DNA of 45,213 bases. Origin: Sphingosinicella sp. YJ22. GTDB lineage: Bacteria > Pseudomonadota > Alphaproteobacteria > Sphingomonadales > Sphingomonadaceae. The translations under genes were made by a program, and so were the position numbers. Under the pieces are notes generated by a model. That model searched no databases. It was not told where the DNA came from and was given only the letters and a program-made list of their open reading frames with translations. The stretch spans positions 1-45,213 of the forward strand of contig NZ_JAANPA010000027.1 in assembly GCF_011320075.1 (NCBI RefSeq), read 5' to 3'. Of this stretch, positions 25,251-37,126 are shown one piece after another (the first letter of the stretch is position 1; every line of letters begins with the position of its first letter).

Positions 25251-25398
25251 CCACCCCCGCCTAGCGGCGGCCGGCGCACTGCGAAAGGGGACGGTATCAA
25301 ACCGGCGCTTTCAGGAAATATTTGTCAATTTCCGCGACAGTCGCTCCCGTGTCGGCACGATTGACAGGACGAAGCGTGGACCAGGGGCGCGCGGCGGC

Positions 25399-26793
25399 AT
25401 GATCCGCCTGTTCAAACATTATGTCCCGCACGCCGTGCTGCTGCTCGGCGCGGTCGATTTCGTGCTGCTCCTGCTCGGCGCCGAGGCGGGCTGGGCGTTG
25501 CGGCTGTGGCAGATCGGCGACGAGGTCGAGATCGCCGGCGAGCGGGTGCCGACGATGTTCGCCTTCGCGGTCACCATGCAGCTCGCGATGGTGTCGGTCG
25601 GCGTCTACGGCCACGAAGCCCTGCTCTCGGTTCGCTTCGCCTCGGCCCGTCTGGTCGTCGCGCTGGCGATCGGCGTGCTGGCGCTGTCGACTTTGATCTT
25701 CCTGTTCCCCGGAATCATCTTCTGGCGGTCGAGCCTGCTTTACGCGACGCTCGTCTCGCTGCTCGCGCTCGTCGCGATGCGCACCCTGCTGCGCGGCCCG
25801 CTGCGCGGCGAAGGCCTCAAGCGTCGGGTCCTGGTGCTCGGCGCCGGTCCCCGCGCGGCGCGTCTCCAGCGCCTGTCGCAGCGCGACGGCGCGACCTTCC
25901 GCACCGTCGGCTTCGTCGACATGAACGACGGGCCCGAGGCGGTCGAAGGCGCGATCAACCGCGCCGACATCCCAAGCCTCGCCAAGCATATCGTCCAGCT
26001 CGGCGCCGGCGAAGTGGTGCTGGCGCTGGAGGAGCGGCGCAACGCGCTGCCGCTCGACGACCTGCTCCGCGCCAAGACGACCGGCGTCCAGATCCACGAA
26101 TTTTCAAGCTTCATCGAGCGCCAGTCCGGGCGCGTCGACCTGCGCAGCCTCAACCCGTCCTGGCTGATCTTCTCCGACGGCTTCTCGTCGGGGCGGCGCG
26201 TGTCGAGCGTCGCCAAAAGGCTGTTCGACATCGTGGTCAGCCTCATCCTGCTGATCGTCACGGCTCCGATCGTCGCCCTCGCCGCGCTGGCGGTGAAGCT
26301 GGAGACGAAAGGCCCCGCCTTCTTCCGCCAGCGCCGCGTCGGCATCTACGGAGAGCCGTTCGAGCTGATCAAGATCCGCTCGATGCGGATCGACGCCGAG
26401 GTCGGCGGCAAGGCGGTGTGGGCGGTGAAGGACGACCCGCGAGTCACCCGGGTCGGCAACTTCATCCGCAAGGTCCGCATCGACGAGCTGCCCCAGGCGT
26501 GGAGCGTGCTGAAGGGCGAGATGAGCTTCGTCGGCCCGCGTCCCGAGCGGCCGCAGTTCGTCGCCGACCTCGAGGCGCGTCTGCCTTATTATGGCGAGCG
26601 CCACGTGGTGAAGCCGGGCATTACCGGCTGGGCGCAGATCAATTATCCCTATGGCGCGAGCGTCGAGGACGCGCGCGAGAAGCTCGAATACGACCTCTAT
26701 TACGCCAAGAACTACACGCCGTTCCTCGACATCCTCATCCTCATGCAGACGCTCCGGGTCGTGCTGTGGCCCGACGCCTCGGGAGCGCGGTGA
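25399..26793 (+). CDS. Exopolysaccharide sugar-phosphate transferase (EpsH/XrtA-associated, TIGR03013-like)
   Basis: 464 residues. Four or five N-terminal membrane helices (about 12-130) and a Rossmann-like CoA-binding domain ([15 protein letters not shown], 142-156) precede the bacterial sugar-transferase domain from about 272. Its marks are KRLFD (273-277), [15 protein letters not shown] (360-366), GPRPERP (379-385) and KPGITGWAQ (405-413). It moves a sugar phosphate onto undecaprenyl phosphate to start a polymer repeat. Its direct linkage to prsK and prsR is the classic setting of the exosortase-associated subfamily. The ATG at 25399 is used; the longer reading to 25156 enters the divergent gene. 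Confidence 0.92.
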   Translation: MIRLFKHYVPHAVLLLGAVDFVLLLLGAEAGWALRLWQIGDEVEIAGERVPTMFAFAVTMQLAMVSVGVYGHEALLSVRFASARLVVALAIGVLALSTLIFLFPGIIFWRSSLLYATLVSLLALVAMRTLLRGPLRGEGLKRRVLVLGAGPRAARLQRLSQRDGATFRTVGFVDMNDGPEAVEGAINRADIPSLAKHIVQLGAGEVVLALEERRNALPLDDLLRAKTTGVQIHEFSSFIERQSGRVDLRSLNPSWLIFSDGFSSGRRVSSVAKRLFDIVVSLILLIVTAPIVALAALAVKLETKGPAFFRQRRVGIYGEPFELIKIRSMRIDAEVGGKAVWAVKDDPRVTRVGNFIRKVRIDELPQAWSVLKGEMSFVGPRPERPQFVADLEARLPYYGERHVVKPGITGWAQINYPYGASVEDAREKLEYDLYYAKNYTPFLDILILMQTLRVVLWPDASGAR

Positions 26794-26794
26794 G

Positions 26795-28872
26795 ATGATC
26801 GGCCTCGTCGCCCTGTGGAGCCATCTGCTCGCCGCCTGCCTGTTCGCCGGGCTGGTGCTGTGGCAGCTGCGCCAATGGCGCGGCGACGAGAAGACCCGGC
26901 CGCTGATCACCGCCTTCGCGGTGATGACGGTGTGGTCGATCTTCATGGCCCTTCTCGGCCCTTATCATTTCCTGTCGCTGATGGCGGACAGCGCCCGCGA
27001 CCTCGCCTTCCTGGCCTTCATGTACGGGCTGATGAACGGCGAGGAGGACGGCTACCGCCAGGGCCCGGTCAAGATCGTCTACGGCACGGTCGCCGCGGTG
27101 ATCGCCCTGCAGATCGTCCTCGCCGGGCTGATGCCGCGCTTCGAGCAGGTGCCGGCGCTGATCGAGGCGCTCGTCTCGACCCGCGACATGATCGGACTCA
27201 CCATCGCCGCCGGCGCCCTGGTGCTGGTCCACAATGTTTATGGCCAGGCGACCCCGGAATCGCGCGGCGTGATCCGGCCGGCGATGGTCGCACTCGCGCT
27301 GATGTGGGTCTACGATCTCCATCTCTACACCGTTTCCTACCTGACCCGGGATTCGGCCGAGGCGCTGCTTGCCATGCGCGGCGTGATGATCGCCTTCCTG
27401 GTCCCGATCTTCGCCATGGGCCTCAAGCGCAGCACCCGCCTGAAGGTCCAGCTGTCGCGCGCCGCGACCTTCCAGTCGCTCTCGCTCATCGTCCTGGTCG
27501 GCTATCTGATCCTGATGATGTCGGTGAGCCGTGCGGTGGAGTTCACCGGCGGCGGCTGGCTGGAGATTGCCGAGCTCACCCTGCTCGCGGCGATGAGCAT
27601 CGCGGCGCTGATCCTGCTTCCCTCGGCGCGCGCGCGCGGCTGGTTCAACGTGATGGTGCAGAAGCACCTGTTCCAGCACCGCTACGACTATCGCGAGGAG
27701 TGGCTGCGTTTCACCGCCACGGTCAGCGATGGCGAGGCGCCGCTCGAGCAGCGAGTGATCAAGGCGATGGCCGATATCGGCGGCGCGCCGGCCGGCATGC
27801 TGCTGCTGCGCGAAGCGGACGACCGCCTCAGCCCGGCCGGCACCTGGAACTGGACGCCGCCGGCTGACGCATCGGAGGACAGCTGGAGCGGGCTCATCGG
27901 CCTGCTGGAGCGCACCGGCCACATCATCGAGTTCGCCGGCATCAGCGGCGGCGAGCTGCGGGCGGGCGTCGACCGCGCCCGAATGCCGGACCTGTTCGAC
28001 GACATGCCCGAGGCCTGGGCCGGCATTCCGCTGATTCACAACGGCCGCCTCGTCGGCCTCGTCGTCATCGCCCATCCGCCGGCGCGGCGCGCGCTCGACT
28101 GGGAGGATTTCGACCTGTTCCGCGCCGCCGGCCGCCAGGCGGCGAGCTACATCGCCGAGGCGCAGACCATGGACGCGCTCGCCCAGGCGCAGCGCTTCGA
28201 CGAGTTCAACCGCCGCTTCGCCTTCATCATGCACGACATCAAGAACCTGGTGAGCCAGCTCAGTCTGGTCGCCCGCAACGCCGAGCGCCACGCCGACAAT
28301 CCGGCGTTCCGCGCCGACATGGCGCTGACCCTGCAAAGCTCGGTCAAGAAGATGAACGACCTGCTCGCGCGTATCGCGCCAGGCGCGAAGAGCGACCGCG
28401 GCGCGCTCGCCCCGCGCCCCATTAACCTGCAGCAGGTGCTGGCGCCGGTCGCCGAGGCCAAGAAGCGCCTCCACCCGGTCACGCTGTCCGGCGACGCGCG
28501 CATCTTCGCGCTGGCTGACCCCGCCGCTCTCGACGCCGCCGTCACCCATCTGGTCCAGAACGCCATCGACGCCAGCCCGCGCGAGGCGCCGGTCGAGATC
28601 GCGTTCATGCCACGTGACGGCCAGGCGGTGATCGAGGTCCGCGACCAGGGCTGCGGCATGAGCGCCGAGTTCGTCCGCGCCCGCCTGTTCCAGCCGTTCG
28701 TCTCGACCAAGGACGGCGGCTTCGGAATCGGCGCCCACGAGGCGCGCGCGCTCATCGAGCAGATGGGCGGCCGAATCGAGGTCGACAGCCGCCCCGGCGC
28801 CGGGACCCGCTTCATCATCCGGCTTCGCCTCGCCGACAGCGAGGCCAACCCCATCACGCAACGGATCAGCGC

Positions 28873-28876
<4 letters not shown>
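26795..28876 (+). CDS. prsK: PEP-CTERM/XrtA-system histidine kinase PrsK
   Basis: 693 residues. The N-terminus has about eight to ten membrane helices (residues 1-270), then a GAF domain (about 310-450). The kinase core has phosphoacceptor H480 in FIMHDIKNLVSQ, an N box (HLVQNAIDAS) and a G box (GFGIGAHEAR). It is the sensor partner of PrsR and is expected to control expression of exopolysaccharide or PEP-CTERM protein genes. It begins one base after the sugar-transferase stop (TGAGATG) and overlaps prsR as ATGA, so the three genes form an operon. Confidence 0.93.
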
Positions 28877-30237
<1,361 letters not shown>

Positions 30238-30258
30238 TGTGGTGGCGCCACCATAGAT

Positions 30259-30398
30259 CCTCCCCGTGCGGCTCAGCCGCATGGGGAGGGGGACCGCTCG
30301 CGAAGCGAGTGGTGGAGGGACTGGCCGGGACCCGCGCCATGCCCCTCCACCATGCTTCGCATGGTCCCCCTCCCCATCGCCTTCGGCGACAGGGAGGG
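30259..30398. repeat. REP-like hairpin cluster, copy 3
   Basis: Four hairpins run from CCTCCCC (30259-30265) to CAGGGAGGG (30390-30398), with cores GCGGC-TCA-GCCGC, GCTCGC-GAA-GCGAG, CCATGC-TTC-GCATGG and GTCGCC-GAA-GGCGA (read on the minus strand). The arrangement matches copy 1, but the core pairs differ while pairing is kept. A perfect palindrome GGTGGCGCCACC (30241-30252) precedes it. It separates prsR from prsT, and its last bases (AGGGAGG) are the ribosome-binding site of prsT. Confidence 0.85.
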
Positions 30399-30404
30399 TT
30401 TTTG

Positions 30405-32246
30405 GTGGCCCTCCTCACCCTCGCTCTCGCCCTCGCCGCCTGCTCCTCGCCGACGCCGCAACAATCCTACGAGACCGGCGTCACCGCCTATCGCGACGGG
30501 CGCATGCGCGAGGCGCGGATCGCGTTCATGAACGTGCTCCAGGCGGAGCCGAACCACGTCCCCGCGCGGCTGATGCAGGCGCGCCTGTTCCTCGACCGCG
30601 GCGACGGAGTCGCCGCCGAGGCCGAACTGACCCGCGCCCGCCAGAACGGTGCGCCGGCGGCCGACATCCGCCACCTCATGGCCCACGCCCGGCTGCTCCA
30701 GGGCGACCCGCGCGGCGCTCTCGAGCTCGCCGCACAGGCGACGCCAGAGCATCAGGCTTATGCCGCGCGGGTCACCGGCCTCGCCTTGCTCGCCGCCGGC
30801 GACCAGCTCGCCGCAATGCAGGCTTTCGACCGCGCCGTCGCCGCAGACCCGAACGACAGCGCGGTGTGGCTCGACATCGCCCGCTTCCGCCGCTCGATCG
30901 GCGACCTCGGCCCGGCGCTGGTCGCCACCGACCGCGCGGTCGCCGCCAATCCGCGCGATTCCAACGCGCTTCTCATGCGTGGCGAATTGACCCGAAGCCA
31001 ATATGGCCTCGCTGCCGCCATCCCCTGGTTCGACCGCGCGCTGGAGGTCGATCCCGGCAACCTCGCCGCCTTGTTGGAGCGCGCCAGCACCAACGGCGAT
31101 CTCGGCCGAATGACCGCGATGGTCGCCGACAGCCGCGCCGCGCTCGCGCTCGCGCCAGACCATCCCCTGCCCTATTTCCTTCAGGCGACGCTCGCTGCCC
31201 GGGCGCGCATGTACCCGCTCGCCCGCACCCTCTACGCGCGCACTCGCGGCGCCTATGACCGCATGCCGGCCGGCATGATGCTGTCTGCCGTGCTCGCCTA
31301 CGAGGCGGAGGATTACGAAGGCGCGGCCCAGCGTCTCACCCGCCTAGCCGAGCTTCAGCCAGGCAATCTCAAGGCCCGCCGCCTGCTCGCTGCCGCGCGC
31401 CTCAACATGGACGACCCGGCCGGGGCGATCGCGGCGGCTCGGATCATCGCGGACCGCCCGGACGCCGACAGTTATACGCTGAGCCTCGTCGCAGCCGCTT
31501 TCGACCGTCAGGGCAATGGCGCGCTCGCCGCCCAGTACCGCGCCCGGGCGCAGCGGCCGCAGCAAGCCTCGGCGCCGGGCTGGCTGTGGTCGGACTCCTC
31601 CCATCCGGAAGTCCGGGCGGTTGGACAATTGCTCGTCGCCGGCAATCTCGACGAGGCCCTCCAGCGCGCCCGGGCGCTCCAAGCCGAGATGCCCGGCGCG
31701 GCCGACGCTCACCTCCTCGCCGGTGACGTCATGGCGGCGCGCGGCGACCACGGCGCCGCCGCCGAGGCCTATCGCCGGGCCGCCAATATCGCCTTCACCG
31801 AGCCGACCGCGATGCGCCTGATCAATGCGCTGGAGCGGTCCGGCCAAGGGCAGGCGGCCGACGGCGTGCTGCGCCTGTTCGAGTCGCAGAATCCGCGCAA
31901 CCTCAGTGCCCAGACGATGCTCGCCCGCCGCGCCCTGCTGTCCGGCCAGTGGGAGGAGGCCACCGCGCGCTACGAGCGCCTGCGCGAGCGGATCGGCAAT
32001 GGCGACGCCGCCCTGCTCAACAATCTCGCCTGGGCCCATGGCGGCGCCGGCGACGACGACCTCGCCTATCTCTACGCCCGCCGCGCCTGGACCCTTGCGC
32101 CGGCCAACCCGGCGACCGCCGAGACTTTGGGCTGGACCCTGTTCCGCCGCGGTCAGGTGGCCGAAGCCCTCGCCCTCCTCAGCGCTGCGCGCCGGGGGCG
32201 GCCTGAAACCGTGCTACTGAGGCCGACTGAGGTCGCCGGCCGCTAG
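30405..32246 (+). CDS. prsT: TPR lipoprotein PrsT-like (exosortase/exopolysaccharide system)
   Basis: 613 residues. An N-terminal lipoprotein signal (VALLTLALALAAC, lipid-bearing Cys at 13) precedes tetratricopeptide repeats covering nearly the whole length, for example SYETGVTAYRDGRMREARIA and AIPWFDRALEVDPGNLAALL. Typical PrsT proteins are longer (about 850-900 residues), so this is a short form. It is probably a periplasmic or outer-membrane-anchored scaffold for polymer or PEP-CTERM protein export. The GTG at 30405 is preferred eight bases after AGGGAGG; a TTG at 30402 is possible. The stop shares CTAG with the convergent ABC-F gene. Confidence 0.86.
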   Translation: MALLTLALALAACSSPTPQQSYETGVTAYRDGRMREARIAFMNVLQAEPNHVPARLMQARLFLDRGDGVAAEAELTRARQNGAPAADIRHLMAHARLLQGDPRGALELAAQATPEHQAYAARVTGLALLAAGDQLAAMQAFDRAVAADPNDSAVWLDIARFRRSIGDLGPALVATDRAVAANPRDSNALLMRGELTRSQYGLAAAIPWFDRALEVDPGNLAALLERASTNGDLGRMTAMVADSRAALALAPDHPLPYFLQATLAARARMYPLARTLYARTRGAYDRMPAGMMLSAVLAYEAEDYEGAAQRLTRLAELQPGNLKARRLLAAARLNMDDPAGAIAAARIIADRPDADSYTLSLVAAAFDRQGNGALAAQYRARAQRPQQASAPGWLWSDSSHPEVRAVGQLLVAGNLDEALQRARALQAEMPGAADAHLLAGDVMAARGDHGAAAEAYRRAANIAFTEPTAMRLINALERSGQGQAADGVLRLFESQNPRNLSAQTMLARRALLSGQWEEATARYERLRERIGNGDAALLNNLAWAHGGAGDDDLAYLYARRAWTLAPANPATAETLGWTLFRRGQVAEALALLSAARRGRPETVLLRPTEVAGR

Positions 32247-34018
32247 GCGCTCAGCGCCTCGACCTGCTCGGCCAGCTCCAGCCAGCGCTCCTCGGCCGCG
32301 TCGCGTTCGGCGCGGGCCTTCTCGATCGCGGCCATGAGCTGGGCGAAGCGCTTCGGGTCGCGGGTGTAGAGGTCGGGATCGGCGAGAATGTCCTCGTCGC
32401 GGGCGATCTCGGCTTCCAGGTCGTCGATCCGCTGCGGCAGCAGATCGAAGTCGCGCTGGTCCTTGTAGGTGAGCTTGGTTTGCCGGCTCGCCGGCTTCGC
32501 CTCGGCTTTGGCCGGCGCCGCGACCTTGGGATTGTGCGCGTGGGGGCGCCGCTTGCGCTCCCAATCCTCATAGCCGCCGGCGACGACGTCGACCTTGCCC
32601 GACCCGTCGAGGCCGAGAGTCACCGTCACCGTCTTGTCGAGGAAGTCGCGGTCGTGGCTGACGATGAGGACGGTGCCGTCATAGTCGGCGATCACTTCCT
32701 GAAGCAGGTCCAGCGTCTCGAGGTCGAGGTCGTTGGTCGGCTCGTCGAGCACCAGCAGGTTGGAGCGCCGGGCGAACTCGCGCGCGAGCAGGAGCCGCGA
32801 CCGCTCGCCGCCCGACAGGGTGCCGACCTTGGCGTCGATCAGGCTGGGCTCGAACAGGAAGTCCTTCAAATAGCCCTGGACGTGCTTCCTGACGCCGCGG
32901 ACGTCGATCCAGTCGCCGCCGTCGGCGAGGATGTCGCGGACTTGCTTGTCCGGATCGAGCAGCTTCCTCTGCTGGTCGATCATCACGCCGGTCAGCGTCT
33001 TGGCGCGGGTGACACGGCCCTCGTCCGGCTCGATCTCGCCGGTGAGCAGCTTGAGCAGGGTCGTCTTGCCCGCGCCGTTGGCGCCGACCAGGCCGATGCG
33101 GTCGCCGCGCTGGATGCGCAGGGTGAAATCCTTGATGATCGTGCGGTCGCCGAACCGCTTCGCGACCCGGTCGGCGTCGATGACGGTCTTGGTCTTGGAG
33201 TCATCGTTCTGGAGGCCGATCTTGGCGACTCCGGCCGGCCCCAGCATCGCCGCCCGCTGGGCGCGCATCTCCATCAGCTTGGCCTTGCGGCCCTCGTTGC
33301 GCGCGCGGCGCGCGGTGACCCCGCGAAGCAGCCAATGCTCCTCGATGCGGAGCTTGGCGTCGAGCCGCTCGGCGTTGCGCGCCTCCTCGGCATGAACCCT
33401 CTCGGTCCACGCATCGAAGCCGCCGAAGCCGATCTCCGCCCGCCGGATCCCGCCGCGGTCGAGCCACAGGGTCGAGCGGGTGAGGCGCGTGAGGAAGGTG
33501 CGGTCGTGGCTGATCACGATGAACGCGCCGGAATAGCGGCCGAGCCAGTCCTCGAGCCATTCGATCGCGGCGAGATCGAGATGGTTGGTCGGCTCGTCGA
33601 GCAGAAGCACGTCCGGCTCCTGCGCCAGAGCGCGGGCGATCGCCGCCCGGCGCCGCTCGCCGCCCGACGCGGTGGCGGCGGGCCGGTCGAGATCGATGCC
33701 GATCTGAGACGCGATCGCGTCCACTTCATGGGTGGGTATGCCGCCGGCCGTGGCGAAGTCGCGCAGGGTTGCGAAGCGACTGACGTCCGGGTCCTGCTCC
33801 AGCAGCACCACCTTCACGCCCGGCTGGATCGTCCGCCGCCCCTCGTCGGTCTCGATCATGCCCGCGAGGCATTTGAGCAAAGTCGTCTTGCCGGCGCCGT
33901 TGCGGCCGATCAGCGCGAGCCGGTCGCGCGCGCCGATGAACAGGTCGAGGCCGCGGAACAGCCAGCCGGAGCCCTGGACGAGACCGAGATTTTCGTAAGC
34001 GAGAACGGGTGCGGACAT
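32243..34018 (-). CDS. uup: ABC-F ATPase, Uup type
   Basis: 591 residues with two ATP-binding domains and no membrane part. The first has Walker A GRNGAGKTT (38-46), signature ASGGERRRA and LLLDEPTNHLD. The second has GANGAGKTT, LSGGERSR and LVLDEPTNDLD. The linker between them is rich in Lys and Arg. A C-terminal coiled-coil domain (about 515-591) follows a Pro/Ala/Lys linker and identifies the Uup branch, which acts on ribosomes or on DNA branch structures. The ATG at 34018 is clear. It is divergent from the KdpD-like gene and convergent with prsT. Confidence 0.93.
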   Translation of the reverse strand: MSAPVLAYENLGLVQGSGWLFRGLDLFIGARDRLALIGRNGAGKTTLLKCLAGMIETDEGRRTIQPGVKVVLLEQDPDVSRFATLRDFATAGGIPTHEVDAIASQIGIDLDRPAATASGGERRRAAIARALAQEPDVLLLDEPTNHLDLAAIEWLEDWLGRYSGAFIVISHDRTFLTRLTRSTLWLDRGGIRRAEIGFGGFDAWTERVHAEEARNAERLDAKLRIEEHWLLRGVTARRARNEGRKAKLMEMRAQRAAMLGPAGVAKIGLQNDDSKTKTVIDADRVAKRFGDRTIIKDFTLRIQRGDRIGLVGANGAGKTTLLKLLTGEIEPDEGRVTRAKTLTGVMIDQQRKLLDPDKQVRDILADGGDWIDVRGVRKHVQGYLKDFLFEPSLIDAKVGTLSGGERSRLLLAREFARRSNLLVLDEPTNDLDLETLDLLQEVIADYDGTVLIVSHDRDFLDKTVTVTLGLDGSGKVDVVAGGYEDWERKRRPHAHNPKVAAPAKAEAKPASRQTKLTYKDQRDFDLLPQRIDDLEAEIARDEDILADPDLYTRDPKRFAQLMAAIEKARAERDAAEERWLELAEQVEALSA

Positions 34019-34129
34019 GGGATTCGCTCAGGATAATGTGTGGAAAGGCTCATAGGGTTCGGACACGACAGAAGAAAAGCATCCGTCGGTCCCGTTGGAC
34101 CAGGGGCGCCGGTCAGTGTAGCTGTTCCT

Positions 34130-35392
34130 ATGCGCGATTTGCCGCCCGGCAATGACGGCCCGCCCGTCGCACAGAAGGAAATCCTCGTCGCGGTCGGCGG
34201 CGGTCCGGACGCCGCGGCCGTCGTCCGCTTCGGCAAGCATCTCGCCGATGGGCTCGGCGCGCACTGGCACGCCGTCCACATCGAGAAGCCTTCGGTCGGC
34301 CGCGACGGCCATGATCCGGCCGCCGTTGCCGAAGCGCTTGGAGTCGCGGCTCAGTTGGGTGCCAGTGTCGCAAAGATTCCAGCCGCGACGGTCGCCGATG
34401 GACTTGCTCAGCATCTCGAAATCTCGCCGGCGGGCCACCTCGTCGTCGGCCATCACCGACGCGCGCGGCCGCCGTGGCGGCGATCGATTGCCGAGAATCT
34501 CATGCGCCGACAGACGGATCTCGTCCTCCATGTGGTGCCGAGCCAGCGCAGCCGGCCCGCCGGACGCTTGATGAGCCTGGAAGCGGCGTCCTTGCGCAGC
34601 TACGCCTATGCGGCCGGCGCGGTGGCGGTCACTCTCTTCGCGGCCTACCTCCTGAATCGCCTGGCAGGGATCAGGTCTCTTGGCCTTCTCTTCCTTGTTC
34701 CCGTGATCGCGGCGGCGGCGCGCCTCGGGATCAAGCCCGCGCTCGTCGCGGCACTGCTTTCCGCACTCGGATACAATTTCTTCTTTCTCTCGCCGGCTTT
34801 CGTTTTGAAGCCATGGTTGGTCCAGAGCTGGTTCATGGGTGCCGTGCTGCTGCTGGTGGCGCTCTATACCGGCATGCTCACGTCGGCGCTGCGCGGCAGG
34901 GTCGCGCTGAGCGACCGCAGCGCCCAGGAAAATGCCGGGATCGCCTCCTTCGCGCTGGAACTGACCCGCGTTTCCGACTGGACCGCCACCGCCGAAACGG
35001 TCTGCGAGCAGGTGGGGGCGCTTCTCGGGGTCCACACCATAGTGGTTCGGGAAGTATCGGGATCCCTCGAAATTGCCGCCGCCATTCCCCCTGGCGCCGT
35101 TCTCGCGCCGCTCGACCAGGCGGCGCTGGACTGGGCCTGGTCCCGAGGCGAGGCGGCCGGGAGCGGAACATCGGTGCTTGCCGAGGCAAGCTGGCAATTC
35201 CATCCGCTGAAGACCTCGCTCGGCACGCTGGCGGTTGTCGCCCTCGCGCGGGACGACGGGCGCAACCCGGTGCCGGCTGATCGGGCGGTGCTTCTCGCGA
35301 CGCTGATTGCCCAAGCGGCGCTCGCCCATGAACGGCTCCGCCTTGAGGACATCATGCGGGGCGGTGGGCAGACCCGGCAACAGGATCGATGA
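34130..35392 (+). CDS. KdpD-like sensor without kinase domain (USP + DUF4118 + GAF)
   Basis: 420 residues. A KdpD-type universal-stress/nucleotide domain (about 14-140, ILVAVGGGPDAAAVVRFG) is followed by four membrane helices of the DUF4118 sensor (about 160-280, including RSLGLLFLVPVIAAAARLG and YNFFFLSPAF) and a GAF-like domain. The protein ends about where KdpD would begin its histidine kinase, and no DHp or ATPase motif follows. No kdpABC or kdpE is nearby. It may be a truncated KdpD or a stand-alone sensor. The ATG at 34130 starts at the first domain but lacks a clear ribosome site. A GTG at 34040 after AGGA is the alternative. Confidence 0.78.
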   Translation: MRDLPPGNDGPPVAQKEILVAVGGGPDAAAVVRFGKHLADGLGAHWHAVHIEKPSVGRDGHDPAAVAEALGVAAQLGASVAKIPAATVADGLAQHLEISPAGHLVVGHHRRARPPWRRSIAENLMRRQTDLVLHVVPSQRSRPAGRLMSLEAASLRSYAYAAGAVAVTLFAAYLLNRLAGIRSLGLLFLVPVIAAAARLGIKPALVAALLSALGYNFFFLSPAFVLKPWLVQSWFMGAVLLLVALYTGMLTSALRGRVALSDRSAQENAGIASFALELTRVSDWTATAETVCEQVGALLGVHTIVVREVSGSLEIAAAIPPGAVLAPLDQAALDWAWSRGEAAGSGTSVLAEASWQFHPLKTSLGTLAVVALARDDGRNPVPADRAVLLATLIAQAALAHERLRLEDIMRGGGQTRQQDR

Positions 35393-35410
35393 TCGATGCG
35401 CGGCAGCGGC

Positions 35411-37021
35411 CTATCCGGCCGGTTCCCGCGCCCGCGCCTCCTCGACCATTCGCGCGACGCTCTCCAGCAGCGCCGGCGCGTCGTAGACGATGCCGTCCTT
35501 GATCGTCCACCGGACGCCGCCGACCCGCTCGACCCGGTTGGTCTCGGGGTTCAGCCGCTCGTGGCCGGTGCCGTAGAGCAGCTTGAGATTGGCGAGCGGA
35601 TTGCCCGGAACGATCACCAGGTCGGCCAGCATGCCCGGCCGAATCAGGCCGAATTCGGGCTCCGCGCCGCGCGCCGCATGGAGCTCGCGGGCGCCGTTGA
35701 TCGTCGCCGCCTGGATCACCTCGAGCGGCGAGAAGCCCGCTTCCTGGAGCATCTCCAGCTCGGCGATGTAGGGGAAGCCCCAGCTCTGGTAGATGAAGCC
35801 CGGATCGGAGCCGACCGTCACAGCCCCGCCCATATTCTTGTAGTCGTTCACCAGCCGCATCCACAGCTGGAAGAAGCGCCGCCACGCGACTTCGTCATGC
35901 GTGGTCCAGTCCCAGAAATAGGAGCCGTGATGCTCGCGGCTCGGCTGGAAGAAGCGGTTCAGGGACGGCAGCGTGTAGCGCTGGTGCCACTCGGCGGTGC
36001 GCGCCCGCATCACGTCGCGGCCGGCCGAATAGATGTTGAAGGTCGGCGACATGTAGACGCCGCGCTCGCGCAGCCGCTCGAGATAGGAGCGCCACTCCTC
36101 CGAGCCCGGCTCGACCGACTGGTCGGCGAGCCGCGCCACCTGGCTGAACCGCCACTGCTCGTCGGCCATATTGTAGTCGACCGGGTAGGAGGGCAGCCGC
36201 CGATCCCTCAGCAGGCTCTCGAAATGGCCGTAGAAATGGGTGACGCCCTGGAGGCCGAACTCGGCCGCTCGGTCCGCATTGACCTCGGCGACGCCGCCTT
36301 GCCCCAAGTGAGCGACGGTGCCGAGCCGAAGCCGCCGTGCTTCCTCGATGACGATCCGGGTCAGTTCGGCCGGCTCGCCGTTGAACAGCTTGACCCCGTC
36401 ATAGCCCTGGGTGGCGAGCCACTGCACCCAGGCGCGCGCCTGCTCGGCGTTGCGCACCGGCCCGTTCGGCCAGCAGTCACCGACCGCGCAATAGGCATAG
36501 AGGCGCGGCGCGACGATGCTGTTGGCCTGGCTGCGCGCGCGGTCGCTCAATGAGGCGTTGTTCGGCCCCGAATAGAGGCCGACGCCGCGCACCGTGGTGA
36601 CTCCGTGGGCGAGCCACAGCCGGTAGCCGTAGGTCGCGTTGGGCGCCTTGTCGGGATCGCCATTGTGACCATGGACGTCGACGAAGCCGGGCAGGACGGT
36701 CATCCCGCGCCCGTCGATCTCGCGGTCGAAGTCGCGCGGCTCGCGGCCTTCGCGGATCGGCAGGCCGGGCGTGCCCGCGCTCCGGATGCTCTCGATGCGG
36801 TTGCCGGCGATGACGATGTCGACCGGGCCGCGCGGCGGCGCGCCGCTGCCCTCGATCATCGTCGCGCCGCGGATGACGAGCCGGCGATAGGGCCCTTCGC
36901 CCTCGCCCGGCTGGCGGTCCGGCACCCGCTCCATGCCGGCGGGCCCCTGCGCCCGCGATCCCGGCGCCACCACGAGCGCCGCTGCGACCGCCGCCGCCAT
37001 GCCGATCCAGCCAGATTTCAT
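35411..37021 (-). CDS. Secreted amidohydrolase (imidazolonepropionase/dihydroorotase-like superfamily)
   Basis: 536 residues with a signal peptide (about 1-24, ending APGSRAQ). The metal-dependent amidohydrolase fold is clear: H117 and H119 in GFVDVHGHNGD, a candidate carbamylated lysine in YDGVKLFNGE, later histidines in VAHLGQGG and THFYGH, and the aspartate in VTVGSDPG. The C-terminal composite beta part holds GLIRPGMLADLVIVPGNPL. It probably hydrolyses cyclic amides or peptides in the periplasm; the substrate is unknown. The ATG at 37021 is used. The gene diverges from the LuxR regulator and converges with the KdpD-like gene. Confidence 0.88.
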   Translation of the reverse strand: MKSGWIGMAAAVAAALVVAPGSRAQGPAGMERVPDRQPGEGEGPYRRLVIRGATMIEGSGAPPRGPVDIVIAGNRIESIRSAGTPGLPIREGREPRDFDREIDGRGMTVLPGFVDVHGHNGDPDKAPNATYGYRLWLAHGVTTVRGVGLYSGPNNASLSDRARSQANSIVAPRLYAYCAVGDCWPNGPVRNAEQARAWVQWLATQGYDGVKLFNGEPAELTRIVIEEARRLRLGTVAHLGQGGVAEVNADRAAEFGLQGVTHFYGHFESLLRDRRLPSYPVDYNMADEQWRFSQVARLADQSVEPGSEEWRSYLERLRERGVYMSPTFNIYSAGRDVMRARTAEWHQRYTLPSLNRFFQPSREHHGSYFWDWTTHDEVAWRRFFQLWMRLVNDYKNMGGAVTVGSDPGFIYQSWGFPYIAELEMLQEAGFSPLEVIQAATINGARELHAARGAEPEFGLIRPGMLADLVIVPGNPLANLKLLYGTGHERLNPETNRVERVGGVRWTIKDGIVYDAPALLESVARMVEEARAREPAG

Positions 37022-37126
37022 CCGTGCCCCCTTGGTTGCCGGCCGACATTAGCGATGCGCGCCGCCCTTGCCATGCCAAAGCTTGGCCGGGGTGACGCGG
37101 GCCGGCGAATCTGCAAACCTGCCGCC

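Noticed and set aside
25251-25398. Sigma-54 promoter for the sugar-transferase/prs operon
   Set aside because: TCGGCACGATTGACA looks vaguely like a -24/-12 element, but the GC dinucleotide of the -12 box is missing and the spacing is wrong.
26741-28861. 706-residue minus-strand open frame opposite prsK
   Set aside because: Antisense shadow with His/Arg/Gln-rich low-complexity composition and no recognisable domain.
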